Of a stretch of 64,000 nt of DNA, positions 38,501 through 51,636 are shown in pieces. Location: positions 7,688,001 through 7,752,000 of the forward strand of contig CANUEZ040000191.1 in assembly GCA_948099385.1 (NCBI GenBank), in the 5' to 3' direction. Under the pieces are notes generated by a model. The model did no database searches and was not told the origin of the DNA. It was given only the letters and a program-made list of their open reading frames with translations. This DNA comes from Fasciola hepatica. Lineage: Eukaryota; Platyhelminthes; Trematoda; Plagiorchiida; Fasciolidae. The position numbers were made by a program, and so were the translations under genes. The stretch's first letter is position 1, and the number at the start of each line of letters is the position of its first letter.

Positions 38501-39796
38501 GAGCTCACTCGGAGACACGAACAAGGGTTGGGGTGAATGATTGTCAGTCGAACACCCAAACCACAAGGCTATCCTATATTTGTCCGAACGATTTGTTCAA
38601 CATATACAACACATGATATAGCACAATCCCCAAATTGGCTTCGGCTTTCGCTTTCGCTTTGAACGGTAACAACCAAATTCTCGCACACCGATCCAATCGT
38701 ATGTTCGATCAATTCTCTATTTATGGGCCTAAGTAAAACCAAGGCATTCCCTTATGAACAATCCACACAGATTGCTCATACAATGCAATAGAGCAGTAGC
38801 AGAGTAGATTTGTATAATATGATTCTCCATGCAGCCTGAACACTGAACTGACCATTGAAAATGATGGAAGCACTGTACAGCTGTTTGATCCGCTAAGGGA
38901 ATCATGAGCATTGCACATGGACAGAGCCCACACGGGGACACGAACAAGGGTTGGGGTGAACGAATGTCAGTAGAACACCCAAACCACAAGGCTATCCGAT
39001 ATGGGTCTGAAAGCTTTGTTCAACATATACAATACATGATATAGCACAATCCACAAATTGGCTTCGGCTTTCGCTTTCGCTTTGAACTGTAACAACCAAA
39101 TTCTCGCACACCGATCCAATCCTATGTTCCATCACTTCTCTATTTATGGGCCTAAGTAAAACCAAGGCATTCCCTTATGAACAATCCACACAGATTGCTC
39201 ATACAATGCAATAGAGCAGTAGCAGATTTGATTTGTCTGAATTGATTCTCCATGCAGCTTAACCACGGAAATGACCATTGAATATTATGGAAGCACTGTA
39301 TAGCTGTTTGATCCGCTAAGGGAATCATGAGCATTGCACATGGACAGAGCCCACTCGGAGACACGAACAAGGGTTGGGGTGAACGAATGTCAGTCGAACA
39401 CCCAAATCACAAGGCTATCCCATATGGGTCTCAACGCTTTGTTCAACATATACAACACATGATATAGCACAATCCCCAAATTGGCTTCGGCTTTCGCTTT
39501 CGCTTTGATCGGTAACAACCAAATTCTCGCACACCGATCCAATCCTATGTTCCATCACTTCTCTATTTATGGGCCTAAGTAAAACCAAGGCATTCCCTTA
39601 TGAACAATCCACACAGATTGCTCATACAATGCAATAGAGCAGTAGCAGAGTAGATTTGTATATGTTTCTCCATGCAGCTTGAACACTGAACTGACCATTG
39701 AAAATGATGGAAGCACTGTACAGCTGTTTGATCCGCTAAGGGAAACATGAGCATTGCACATGGACAGAGCCCACACGGGGACACGAACAAGGGTTG
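35574..39796. repeat. M85-M94, mixed subtypes with a partial tetramer
   Basis: Starts are 35574 (422), 35996, 36419, 36842 (422), 37264, 37687, 38110 (421), 38531, 38954 and 39377 (420). M85 and M88, three units apart, share TTGAAATTTTGG, TCACGAGC and GAAAGTCAG. M89 and M93, four units apart, share TTGAATATTATGG. M90 and M94 share ATGTTTCTCC and GGGAAACATGAG. M91 lacks one base in AGAGCATAGCAG, and M94 has a three-base loss giving TGTATATGTTTC. M89-M92 followed by M93-M94 would be 1.5 copies of a 1690-bp tetramer. Confidence 0.72.
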
Positions 39797-41911
39797 GGGT
39801 GAACGAATGTCAGTCGAACACCCAAACCACAAGGCTATCCCATATGGGTCTCAACGCTTTGTTGAATATATACAATACGTGATATAGCACAATCCCCAAA
39901 TTGGCTTCGGCTTTCGCTTTCGCTTTGAACGGTAACAACCAAATTCTCGCACACCGATCCAATCCTATGTTCCATCACTTCTCTATTTATGGGCCTAAGT
40001 AAAACCAAGGCATTCCCTTATGAACAATCCACACAGATTGCTCATACAATGCAATAGAGCAGTAGCAGAGTAGATTTGTATAATATGATTCTCCATGCAG
40101 CTTGAACACTGAACTGACCATTGAAAATGATGGAAGCACTGTACAGCTGTTTGATCCGCTAAGGGAATCATGAGCATTGCACATGGACAGAGCCCACTCG
40201 GAGACACGAACAAGGGTTGGGGTGAACGAATGTCAGTCGAACACCCAAACCACAAGGCTATCCCATATGTGTCCGAACGATTTGTTCAACATATACAACA
40301 CATGATATAGCACAATCCCCAAATTGGCTTCGGCTTTCGCTTTCGCTTTGATCGGTAACAACCAAATTCTCGCACACCGATCCAATCCTATGTTCCATCA
40401 CTTCTCTATTTATGGGCCTAAGTAAAACCAAGGCATTCCCTTATGAACAATCCACACAGATTGCTCATACAATGCAATAGAGCAGTAGCAGAGTAGATTT
40501 GTATAATATGATTCTCCATGCAGCTTGAACACTGAACTGACCATTGAAAATTATGGAAGCACTGTACAGCTGTTTGATCCGCTAAGGGAATCATGAGCAT
40601 TGCACATGGACAGAGCCCACGCGGAGACACGAACAAGGGTTGGGGTGAACGAATGTCAGTCGAACACCCAAACCACACGGCTATCCTATATTTGTCCGAA
40701 CGATTTGTTCAACATATACAACACATGATATAGCACAATCCCCAAATTGGCTTCGGCTTTCGCTTTCGCTTTGAACTGTAACAACCAAATTCTCGCACAC
40801 CGATCCAATCCTATGTTCCATCACTTCTCTATTTATGGGCCTAAGTAAAACCAAGGCATTCCCTTATGAACAATCCACACAGATTGCTCATACAATGCAA
40901 TAGAACAGTAGCAGAGTAGATTTGTATAATATGATTCTCCATGCAGCTTGAACACTGAACTGACCATTGAAAATGATGGAAGCACTGTACAGCTGTTTGA
41001 TCCGCTAAGGGAATCATGAGCATTGCACATGGACAGAGCCCACTCGGAGACACGAACAAGGGTTGGGGTGAACGAATGTCAGTCGAACACCCAAACCACA
41101 AGGCTATCCCATATGTGTCCGAACGATTTGTTCAACATATACAACACATGATATAGCACAATCCCCAAATTGGCTTCGGCTTTCGCTTTCGCTTTGATCG
41201 GTAACAACCAAATTCTCGCACACCGATCCAATCCTATGTTCCATCACTTCTCTATTTATGGGCCTAAGTAAAACCAAGGCATTCCCTTATGAACAATCCA
41301 CACAGATTGCTCATACAATGCAATAGAGCAGTAGCAGAGTAGATTTGTATAATATGATTCTCCATGCAGCTTGAACACTGAACTGACCATTGAAAATTAT
41401 GGAAGCACTGTACAGCTGTTTGATCCGCTAAGGGAATCATGAGCATTGCACATGGACAGAGCCCACGCGGAGACACGAACAAGGGTTGGGGTGAACGAAT
41501 GTCAGTCGAACACCCAAACCACAAGGCTATCCTATATTTGTCCGAACGATTTGTTCAACATATACAACACATGATATAGCACAATCCCCAAATTGGCTTC
41601 GGCTTTCGCTTTCGCTTTGAACTGTAACAACCAAATTCTCGCACACCGATCCAATCCTATGTTCCATCACTTCTCTATTTATGGGCCTAAGTAAAACCAA
41701 GGCATTCCCTTATGAACAATCCACACAGATTGCTCATACAATGCAATAGAACAGTAGCAGAGTAGATTTGTATAATATGATTCTCCATGCAGCTTGAACA
41801 CTGAACTGACCATTGAAAATGATGGAAGCACTGTACAGCTGTTTGATCCGCTAAGGGAATCATGAGCATTGCACATGGACAGAGCCCACTCGGAGACACG
41901 AACAAGGGTTG
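39797..41911. repeat. Dimer higher-order repeat, M95-M99, 846 bp
   Basis: Starts are 39797, 40220, 40643, 41066 and 41489, all 423 bp. M96 and M98 share CCCATATGTGTCCG with TTTGATCGGTAAC. M97 and M99 share CCTATATTTGTCCG, TTTGAACTGTAAC and AATAGAACAG. The second half of M95 matches M97 and M99, so the repeat begins inside M95. The two full copies (40220-41065 and 41066-41911) look almost identical; one difference noted is CACACGGC in M97 against CACAAGGC in M99. Confidence 0.88.
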
Positions 41912-44900
41912 GGGTGAACGAATGTCAGTCGAACACCCAAACCACAAGGCTATCCTATATGTGTCCGAACGATTTGTTCAACATATACAACACATGATAT
42001 AGCACAATCCCCAAATTGGCTTCGGCTTTCGCTTTCGCTTTGAACGGTAACAACGAAATTCTCGCACACCGATCCAATCCTATGTTCCATCACTTCTCTA
42101 TTTATGGGCCTAAGTAAAACCAAGGCATTCCCTTATGAACAATCCACACAGATTGCTCATACAATGCAATAGAGCAGTAGCAGAGTAAATTTGTATAATA
42201 TGATTCTCCATGCAGCTTGAACACTGAACTGACCATTGAAAATTATGGAAGCACTGTACAGCTGTTTGATCCGCTAAGGGAATCATGAGCATTGCACATG
42301 GACAGAGCCCACACGGGGACACGAACAAGGGTTGGGGTGAACGAATGTCAGTCGAACACCCAAACCACAAGGCTATCGCATATGTGTCCGAACGATTTGT
42401 TCAACATATACAACACATGATATAGCACAATCCCCAAATTGGCTTCGGCTTTCGCTTTCGCTTTGAACGGTAACAACCAAATTCTCGCACACCGATCCAA
42501 TCCTATGTTCCATCACTTCTCTATTTATGGGCCTAAGTAAAACCAAGGCATTCCCTTATGAACAATCCACACAGATTGCTCATACAATGCAATAGAGCAG
42601 TAGCAGAGTAGATTTGTATAATATGATTCTCCATGCAGCTTGAACACTGAACTGACCATTGAAAATGATGGAAGCACTGTACAGCTGTTTGATCCGCTAA
42701 GGGAATCATGAGCATTGCACATGGACAGAGCCCACACGGGGACACGAACAAGGGTTCGGGTGAACGAATGTCAGTCGAACACCCAAACCAAAAGTCAATC
42801 CGATATGGGTCTCAACGATTTGTTCAACATATACACTACATGATATAGCACAATCCCCAAATTGGCTTCGGCTTTCGCTTTCGCTTTGAACGGTAACAAC
42901 CAAATTCTCGCACACCGATCCAATCCTATGTTCCATCAATTCTCTATTTATGGGCCTAAGTAAAACCAAGGCATTCCCTTATGAACAATCCACACAGATT
43001 GCTCATACAATGCAATAGTGCAGTAGCAAAGTAGATTTGTATAATATGATTCTCCATGCAGCCTTAACACTGAACTGACCATTGAAAATAATGGAAGCAC
43101 TGTACAGCTGTTTGATCCGCTAAGGGAATCATGAGCATCGCACATGGACAGAGCCCACTCGGAGACACGAACAAGGGTTGGGGTGAACGAATGTCAGTCG
43201 AACACCCAAACCACAAGGCTATCGATATGGGTCTCCACGCTTTGTTCAACATATACACTACATGATATAGCACAATCCCCAAATTGGCTTCGGCTTTCGC
43301 TTTCGCTTCGAACTGTAACAATCAAATTCTCGCACACCGATCCAATCCCATGTTCCATCACTTCTCTATTTATGGGCGTAAATAAAACCAAGGCATTCCC
43401 TTATGAACAATCCACACAGATTGCTCATACAATGCAATAGAGCAGTAGCAGAGTAGATTTGTATAATATGATTCTCCATGCAGCTTGAACACTGAACTGA
43501 CCATTGAAAATTATGGAAGCACTGTACAGCTGTTTGATCCGCTAAGGGAATCATGAGCATTGCACATGGACAGAGCCCACGCGGAGACACGAACAAGGGT
43601 TGGGGTGAACGAATGTCAGTCGAACACCCAAACCACAAGGCTATCCCATATGGGTCTCAACGCTTTGTTCAACATATACACTACATGATATAGCACAATC
43701 CCCAAATTGGCTTCGGCTTTCGCTTTCGCTTTGAACGGTAACAACCAAATTCTCGCACACCGATCCAATCCCATGTTCCATCACTTCTCTATTTATGGGC
43801 CTAAGTAAAACCAACGCATTCCCTTATGAACAATCCACACAGATTGCTCATACAATGCAATAGAGCAGTAGCAGAGTAGATTTGTATAATATGATTCTCC
43901 ATGCAGCTTGAACACTGAACTGACCATTGAAAATTATGGAAGCACTGTACAGCTGTTTGATCCGCTAAGGGAATCATGAGCATTGCACATGGACAGAGCC
44001 CACTCGGAGACACGAACAAGGGTTGGGGTGAACGAATGTCAGTCGAACACCCAAACCACAAGGCTATCCCATATGGGTCTCAACGCTTTGTTCAACATAT
44101 ACAACACATGATATAGCACAATCCCCAAATTGGCTTCGGCTTTCGCTTTCGCTTTGAACGGTAACAACCAAATTCTCGCACACCGATCCAATCCCATGTT
44201 CCATCACTTCTCTATTTATGGGCCTAAGTAAAACCAAGGCATTCCCTTATGAACAATCCACACAGATTGCTCATACAATGCAATAGAGCAGTAGCAGAGT
44301 AAATTTGTCTGATGTGATTCTCCATGCAGCTTGAACACTGAACAGACCATTGAAAATTATGGAAGCACTGTACAGCTGTTTGATCCGCTAAGGGAATCAT
44401 GAGCATTGCACATGGACAGAGCCCACGCGGAGACACGAACAAGGGTTGGGGTGAACGAATGTCAGTCGAACACCCAAACCACAAGGCTATCCCATATGGG
44501 TCTCAACGCTTTGTTCAACATATACACTACATGATATAGCACAATCCCCAAATTGGCTTCGGCTTTCGCTTTCGCTTTGAACTGTAACAACCAAATACTC
44601 GCACACCGATCCAATCCTATGTTCCATCACTTCTCTATTTATGGGCCTAAGTAAAACCAACGCATTCCCTTATGAACAATCCACACAGATTGCTCATACA
44701 ATGCAATAGAGCAGTAGCAGAGTAAATTTGTATAATATGATTCTCCATGCAGCTTGAACACTGAACTGACCATTGAAAATTATGGAAGCACTGTACAGCT
44801 GTTTGATCCGCTAAGGGAATCATGAGCATTGCACATGGACAGAGCCCACACGGGGACACGAACAAGGGTTGGGGTGAACGAATGTCAGTCGAACACCCAA

Positions 44901-45294
44901 ACCACAAGGCTATCCGATATGGGTCTCAACGCATTGTTCAACATATACACTACATGATATAGCACAATCCCCAAATTGGCTTCGGCTTTCGCTTTCGCTT
45001 TGAACGGTAACAACCGAATTCTCGCACACCGATCCAATCCTATGTTCCATCACTTCTCTATTTATGGGCCTAAATAAAGCCAAGGCATTCCCTTATGAAC
45101 AATCCACACAGATTGCTCATACAATGCAATAGAGCAGTAGCAGATTTGATTTGTCTGATGTGATTCTCCATGCAGCTTAACCACGGAAATGACCATTGAA
45201 AATGATGGAAGCACTGTATAGCTGTTTGATCCGCTAAGGGAATCATGAGCATTGCACATGGACAGAGCCCACACGGGGACACGAACAAGGGTTG
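41912..45294. repeat. Monomers M100-M107, no local higher-order period
   Basis: Starts are 41912, 42335, 42758, 43181 (422), 43603, 44026, 44449 and 44872. M102 has AACCAAAAGTCAATCC with AACGATTTG, the subtype of M49, M53 and M57. M103 has CTATCGATATGGG like M32 and M38. M105 and M106 have GTAAATTTGTCTGATGTG with GAACAGACC and then GTAAATTTGTATAATATG, resembling M30-M31 and M36-M37. This stretch looks assembled from subtypes found elsewhere in the array. Confidence 0.72.
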
Positions 45295-48200
45295 GGGTGA
45301 ACGAATGTCAGTCGAACACCCAAACCACAAGGCTATCCCATATGGGTCTCAACGCTTTGTTCAACATATACACTACATGATATAGCACAATCCACAAATT
45401 GGCTTCGGCTTTCGCTTTCGCTTTGAACGGTAACAACCGAATTCTCGCACACCGATCCAATCCTATGTTCCATCACTTCTCTATTTATGGGCCTAAGTAA
45501 AACCAAGGCATTCCCTTATGAACAATCCACACAGATTGCTCATACAATGCAATAGAGCAGTAGCAGATTTGATTTGTCTGATGTGATTCTCCATGCAGCT
45601 TAACCACGGAAATGACCATTGAAAATTATGGAAGCATTGTATAGCTGTTTGATCCGCTAAGGGAATCATGAGCATTGCACATGGACAGAGCCCACACGGG
45701 GACACGAACAAGGGTTGGGGTGAACGAATGTCAGTCGAACACCCAAACCACAAGGCTATCCCATATGGGTCTCAACGCTTTGTTAAACATATACAACACA
45801 TGATATAGCACAATCCCCAAATTGGCTTCGGCTTTCGCTTTCGCTTTGAACTGTAACAACCAAATTCTCGCACACCGATCCAATCCCATGTTCCATCACT
45901 TCTCTATTTATGAACCTAAGTAAAACCAAGGCATTCCCTTATGAACAATCCACACAGATTGCTCATACAATGCAATAGAGCAGTAGCAGAGTAGATTTGT
46001 ATAATATGATTCTCCATGCAGCTTGAACACTGAACTGACCATTGAAAATGATGGAAGCACTGTACAGCTGTTTGATCCGCTAAGGGAATCATGAGCATTG
46101 CACATGGACAGAACCCACACGGGGACACGAACAAGGGTTGGGGTGAACGAATGTCAGTCGAACACCCAAACCACAAGGCTATCACATATGGGTCTCAACG
46201 CATTGTTCAAAATATACACTACATGATATAGCACAATCCCCAAATTGGCTTCGGCTTTCGCTTTCGCTTTGAACTGTAACAACCAAATTCTCGCACACCG
46301 ATCCAATCCCATGTTCCATCACTTCTCTATTTATGAACCTAAGTAAAACCAAGGCATTCCCTTATGAACAATCCACACAGATTGCTCATACAATGCAATA
46401 GAGCAGTAGCAGATTTGATTTGTCTGATGTGATTCTCCATGCAGCTTAACCACGGAAATGACCATTGAAAATGATGGAAGCACTGTATAGCTGTTTGATC
46501 CGCTAAGGGAATCATGAGCATTGCACATGGACAGAGCCCACACGGGGACACGAACAAAGGTTGGGGTGAACGAATGTCAGTCGAACACCCAAACCACAAG
46601 GCTATTTCATATGTGTCTCAACGCTTTGGTCAACATATACAACACATGATATAGCACAATCCCCAAATTGGCTTCGTCTTTCGCTTTCGCTTTGAACGGT
46701 AACAACCACATTCTCGCACACCGATCCAATCCTATGTTCCATCAATTCTCTATTTATGGGCCTAAGTAAAACCAAGGCATTCCCTTATGAACAATCCACA
46801 CAGATTGCTCATACAATGTAATAGAGCAGTGGCAGAGTAGATTTGTATAATATGTTTCTCCATGCAGCTTGAACACCGAACTGACCATTGAAATTATGGA
46901 AGCACTGTACAGCTGTTTGATCCGCTAAGGGAATCATGAGCATTGCACATGGACAGAGCCCACACGGGGACACGAACAAGGGTTGGGGTGAACGAATGTC
47001 AGTCGAACACCCAAACCACAAGGCTATCCCATATGGGTCTCAACGCTTTGTTCAACATATACACTACATGATATAGCACAATCCACAAATTGGCTTCGGC
47101 TTTCGCTTTCGCTTTGAACGGTAACAACCAAATTCTCGCACACCGATCCAATCCTATGTTCCATCACTTCTCTATTTATGGGCCTAAGTAAAACCAAGGC
47201 ATTCCCTTATGAACAATCCACACAGATTGCTCATACAATGCAATAGAGCAGTAGCAGATTTGATTTGTCTGATGTGATTCTCCATGCAGCTTAACCACGG
47301 AAATGACCATTGAAAATTATGGAAGCATTGTATAGCTGTTTGATCCGCTAAGGGAATCATGAGCATTGCACATGGACAGAGCCCACTCGGAGACACGAAC
47401 AAGGGTTGGGGTGAACGAATGTCAGTCGAACACCCAAACCACAAGGCTATCCCATATGGGTCTCAACGCTTTGTTAAACATATACAACACATGATATAGC
47501 ACAATCCCCAAATTGGCTTCGGCTTTCGCTTTCGCTTTGAACTGTAACAACCAAATTCTCGCACACCGATCCAATCCCATGTTCCATCACTTCTCTATTT
47601 ATGAACCTAAGTAAAACCAAGGCATTCCCTTATGAACAATCCACACAGATTGCTCATACAATGCAATAGAGCAGTAGCAGAGTAGATTTGTATAATATGA
47701 TTCTCCATGCAGCTTGAACACTGAACTGACCATTGAAAATGATGGAAGCACTGTACAGCTGTTTGATCCGCTAAGGGAATCATGAGCATTGCACATGGAC
47801 AGAACCCACACGGGGACACGAACAAGGGTTGGGGTGAACGAATGTCAGTCGAACACCCAAACCACAAGGCTATCACATATGGGTCTCAACGCATTGTTCA
47901 AAATATACACTACATGATATAGCACAATCCCCAAATTGGCTTCGGCTTTCGCTTTCGCTTTGAACGGTAACAACCGAATTCTCGCACACCGATCCAATCC
48001 TATGTTCCATCACTTCTCTATTTATGGGCCTAAGTAAAACCAAGGCATTCCCTTATGAACAAACCACACAGATTGCTTATACAATGCAATAGAGCAGTAG
48101 CAGATTTGATTTGTCTGATGTGATTCTCCATGCAGCTTAACCAGGGAAATGATCATTGAAAATTATGGAAGCACTGTATAGCTGTTTGATCCGCTAAGGG

Positions 48201-49099
48201 AATCATGAGCATTGCACATGGACAGAGCCCACACGGGGACACGAACAAAGGTTGGGGTGAACGAATGTCAGTCGAACACCCAAACCACAAGGCTATATCA
48301 TATGGGTCTCAACGCTTTGGTCAACATATACAACACATGATATAGCACAATCCCCAAATTGGCTTCGGCTTTCGCTTTCGCTTTGAACGGTAACAACCAA
48401 ATTCTCGCACACCGATCCAATCCTATGTTCCATCACTTCTCTATTTATGGGCCTAAGTAAAACCAAGGCATTCCCTTATGAACAATCCACACAGATTGCT
48501 CATACAATGTAATAGAGCAGTAGCAGAGTAGATTTGTATAATATGTTTCTCCATGCAGCTTGAACACCGAAATGACCATTGAAATTATGGAAGCACTGTA
48601 CAGCTGTTTGATCCGCTAAGGGAATCATGAGCATTGCACATGGACAGAGCCCACACGGGGACACGAACAAGGGTTGGGGTGAACGAATGTCAGTCGAACA
48701 CCCAAACCACAAGGCTATCCCATATGGGTCTCAACGCTTTGTTCAACATATACAATACATGATATAGCACAATCCCCAAATTGGCTTCGGCTTTCGCTTT
48801 CGCTTTGAACGGTAACAACCAAATTCTCGCACACCGATCCAATCCTATGTTCCATCACTTCTCTATTTATGGGCCTAAGTAAAACCAAGGCATTCCCTTA
48901 TGAACAATCCACACAGATTGCTCATACAATGCAATAGAGCAGTAGCAGATTTGATTTGTCTGATGTGATTCTCCATGCAGCTTAACCACGGAAATGACCA
49001 TTGAAAATTATGGAAGCATTGTATAGCTGTTTGATCCGCTAAGGGAATCATGAGCATTGCACATGGACAGAGCCCACACGGGGACACGAACAAGGGTTG
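45295..49099. repeat. Tetramer higher-order repeat, M108-M116, 1691 bp
   Basis: Starts are 45295, 45718, 46141, 46564 (422), 46986, 47409, 47832, 48255 (422) and 48677. M108, M112 and M116 share GGAAGCATTGTATAGC. M109 and M113 share TTTGTTAAACATATAC and CAGAACCCACACG. M110 and M114 share CTATCACATATGGG and GCATTGTTCAAAATATAC. M111 and M115 share CTTTGGTCAAC, CAATGTAATAG and GAACACCGAA. Two full copies of 1691 bp are followed by one unit of a third. Confidence 0.88.
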
Positions 49100-51636
49100 G
49101 GGTGAACGATTGTCAGTCGAACACCCAAACCACAAGGCTATCCGATATGGGTCTCAACGCTTTGTTCAACATATACAACACATGATATAGCACAATCCCC
49201 AAATTGGCTCCGGCTCTCGCTTTCGCTTTGAACGGTAACAACCAAATTCTCGCATACCGATCCAATCCTATGTTCCATCACTTCTCTATTTATGGGCCTA
49301 AGTATAACCAACGTATTCCCTTATGAACAATCCACACAGATTGCTCATACAATGCAATAGAGCAGTAGCAGAGTAGATTTGTATAATATGTTTCTCCATG
49401 CAGCTTGAACACTGAACTGACCATTGAAAATTATGGAAGCACTGTACAGCTGTTTGATCCGCTAAGGGAATCATGAGCATTGCACATGGACAGTGCCCAC
49501 ACGGGGACACGAACAAGGGTTGGGGTGAACGAATGTCAGTCGAACACCCAAACCACAAGGCTATCCGATATGGGTCTCAACGCATTGTTCAAAATATACA
49601 CTACATGATATAGCACAATCCCCAAATTTGCTTCGGCTTTCGCTTTCGCTTTGAACGGTAACAACCGAATTCTCGCATACCGATCCAATCCTATGTTCCA
49701 TCACTTCTCTATTTATGGGCCTAAATAAAGCCAAGGCATTCCCTTATGAACAATCCACACAGATTGCTCATACAATGCAATAGAGCAGTAGCAGATTTGA
49801 TTTGTCTGATGTGATTCTCCATGCAGCTTAACCACGGAAATGACCATTGAAAATTATGGAAGCACTGTACAGCTGTTTGATCCGCTAAGGGAATCATGAG
49901 CATTGCACATGGACAGAGCCCACTCGGAGACACGAACAAGGGTTGGGGTGAACGAATGTCAGTCGAACACCCAAACCACAAGGCTATCCGATATGTGTCC
50001 GAACGATTTGTTCAACATATACAACACATGATATAGCACAATCCCCAAATTGGCTTCGGCTTTCGCTTTCGCTTTGAACGGTAACAACCAAATTCTCGCA
50101 CACCGATCCAATCCTATGTTCCATCAATTCTCTATTTATGGGCCTAAGTAAAACCAAGGCATTCCCTTATGAACAATCCACACAGATTGCTCATACAATG
50201 CAATAGAGCAGTAGCAAAGTAGATTTGTATAATATGATTCTCCATGCAGCTTGAACACTGAACTGACCATTGAAAATGATGGAAGCACTGTACAGCTGTT
50301 TGATCCGCTAAGGGAATCATGAGCATTGCACATGGACAGAGCCCACACGGGGACACGAACAAGGGTTGGGGTGAACGAATGTCAGTCGAACACCCAAACC
50401 ACAAGGCTATCTCATATGGGTCTCAACGCTTTGGTCAACATATACAACACATGATAAAGCACAATCCCCAAATTGGCTTCGGCTTTCGCTTTCGCTTTGA
50501 ACGGTAACAACCAAATTCTCGCATACCGATCCAATCCTATGTTCCATCACTTCTCTATTTATGGGCCTAAGTAAAACCAACGCATTCCCTTATGAACAAT
50601 CCACACAGATTCCTCATACAATGCAATAGAGCAGTAGCAGAGGAGATTTGTATAATATGATTCTCCATGCAGCTTGCACACTGAACTGACCATTGGAAAT
50701 TATGGAAGCACTGTACAGCTGTTTGATCCGCTAAGGGAATCATGAGCATTGCACATGGACAGAGCCCACACGGGGACACGAACAAGGGTTGGGGTGAACG
50801 AATGTCAGTCGAACACCCAAACCACAAGGCTATCCCATATGGGTCTCAACGCTTTGTTGAATATATACAATACATGATATAGCACAATCCCCAAATTGGA
50901 TTCGGATTTCGCTTTCGCTTTGAACGGTAACAACCGAATTCTCGCACACCGATCCAATCCCATGTTCCATCACTTCTCTATTTATGGGCCTAAGTAAAAC
51001 CAAGGCATTCCCTTATGAACAATCCACACAGATTGCTCATACAATGCAATAGAGCAGTAGCAGATTTGATTTGTCTGATGTGATTCTCCATGCAGCTTAA
51101 CCACGGAAATGACCATTGAAATTTTGGAAGCACTGTACAGCTGTTTGATCCGCTAAGGGAATCACGAGCATTGCACATGGACAGAGCTCACTCGGAGACA
51201 CGAACAAGGGTTGGGGTGAACGAAAGTCAGTCGAACACCCAAACCACAAGGCTATCCTATATGTGTACGAACGATTTGTTCAACATATACAACACATGAT
51301 ATAGCACAATCCCCAAATTGGCTTCGTCTTTCGCTTTCGCTTTGAACGGTAACAACCAAATTCTCGCACACCGATCCAATCCTATGTTCCATCAATTCTC
51401 TATTTATGGGCCTAAGTAAAACCAAGGCATTCCCTTATGAACAATCCACACAGATTGCTCATACAATGCAATAGAGCAGTAGCAGATTTGATTTGTCTGA
51501 TGTGATTCTCCATGCAGCTTAACCACGGAAATGACCATTGAAAATTATGGAAGCACTGTATAGCTGTTTGATCCGCTAAGGGAATCATGAGCATTGCACA
51601 TGGACAGAGCCCACACGGGGACACGAACAAGGGTTG
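49100..51636. repeat. Monomers M117-M122, no local higher-order period
   Basis: Starts are 49100, 49523, 49946, 50369, 50792 (422) and 51214. M117 has TTGGCTCCGGCTCTCGC, otherwise seen in M52 (start 21620). M120 repeats the M61 set CTATCTCATATGGG, CTTTGGTCAAC and CATGATAAAGCAC. M121 has TTCGGATTTCGC and ends with TTGAAATTTTGG, TCACGAGC and GAGCTCACTCGG like M77. M122 has a private TGTGTACGAACG. Confidence 0.72.
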
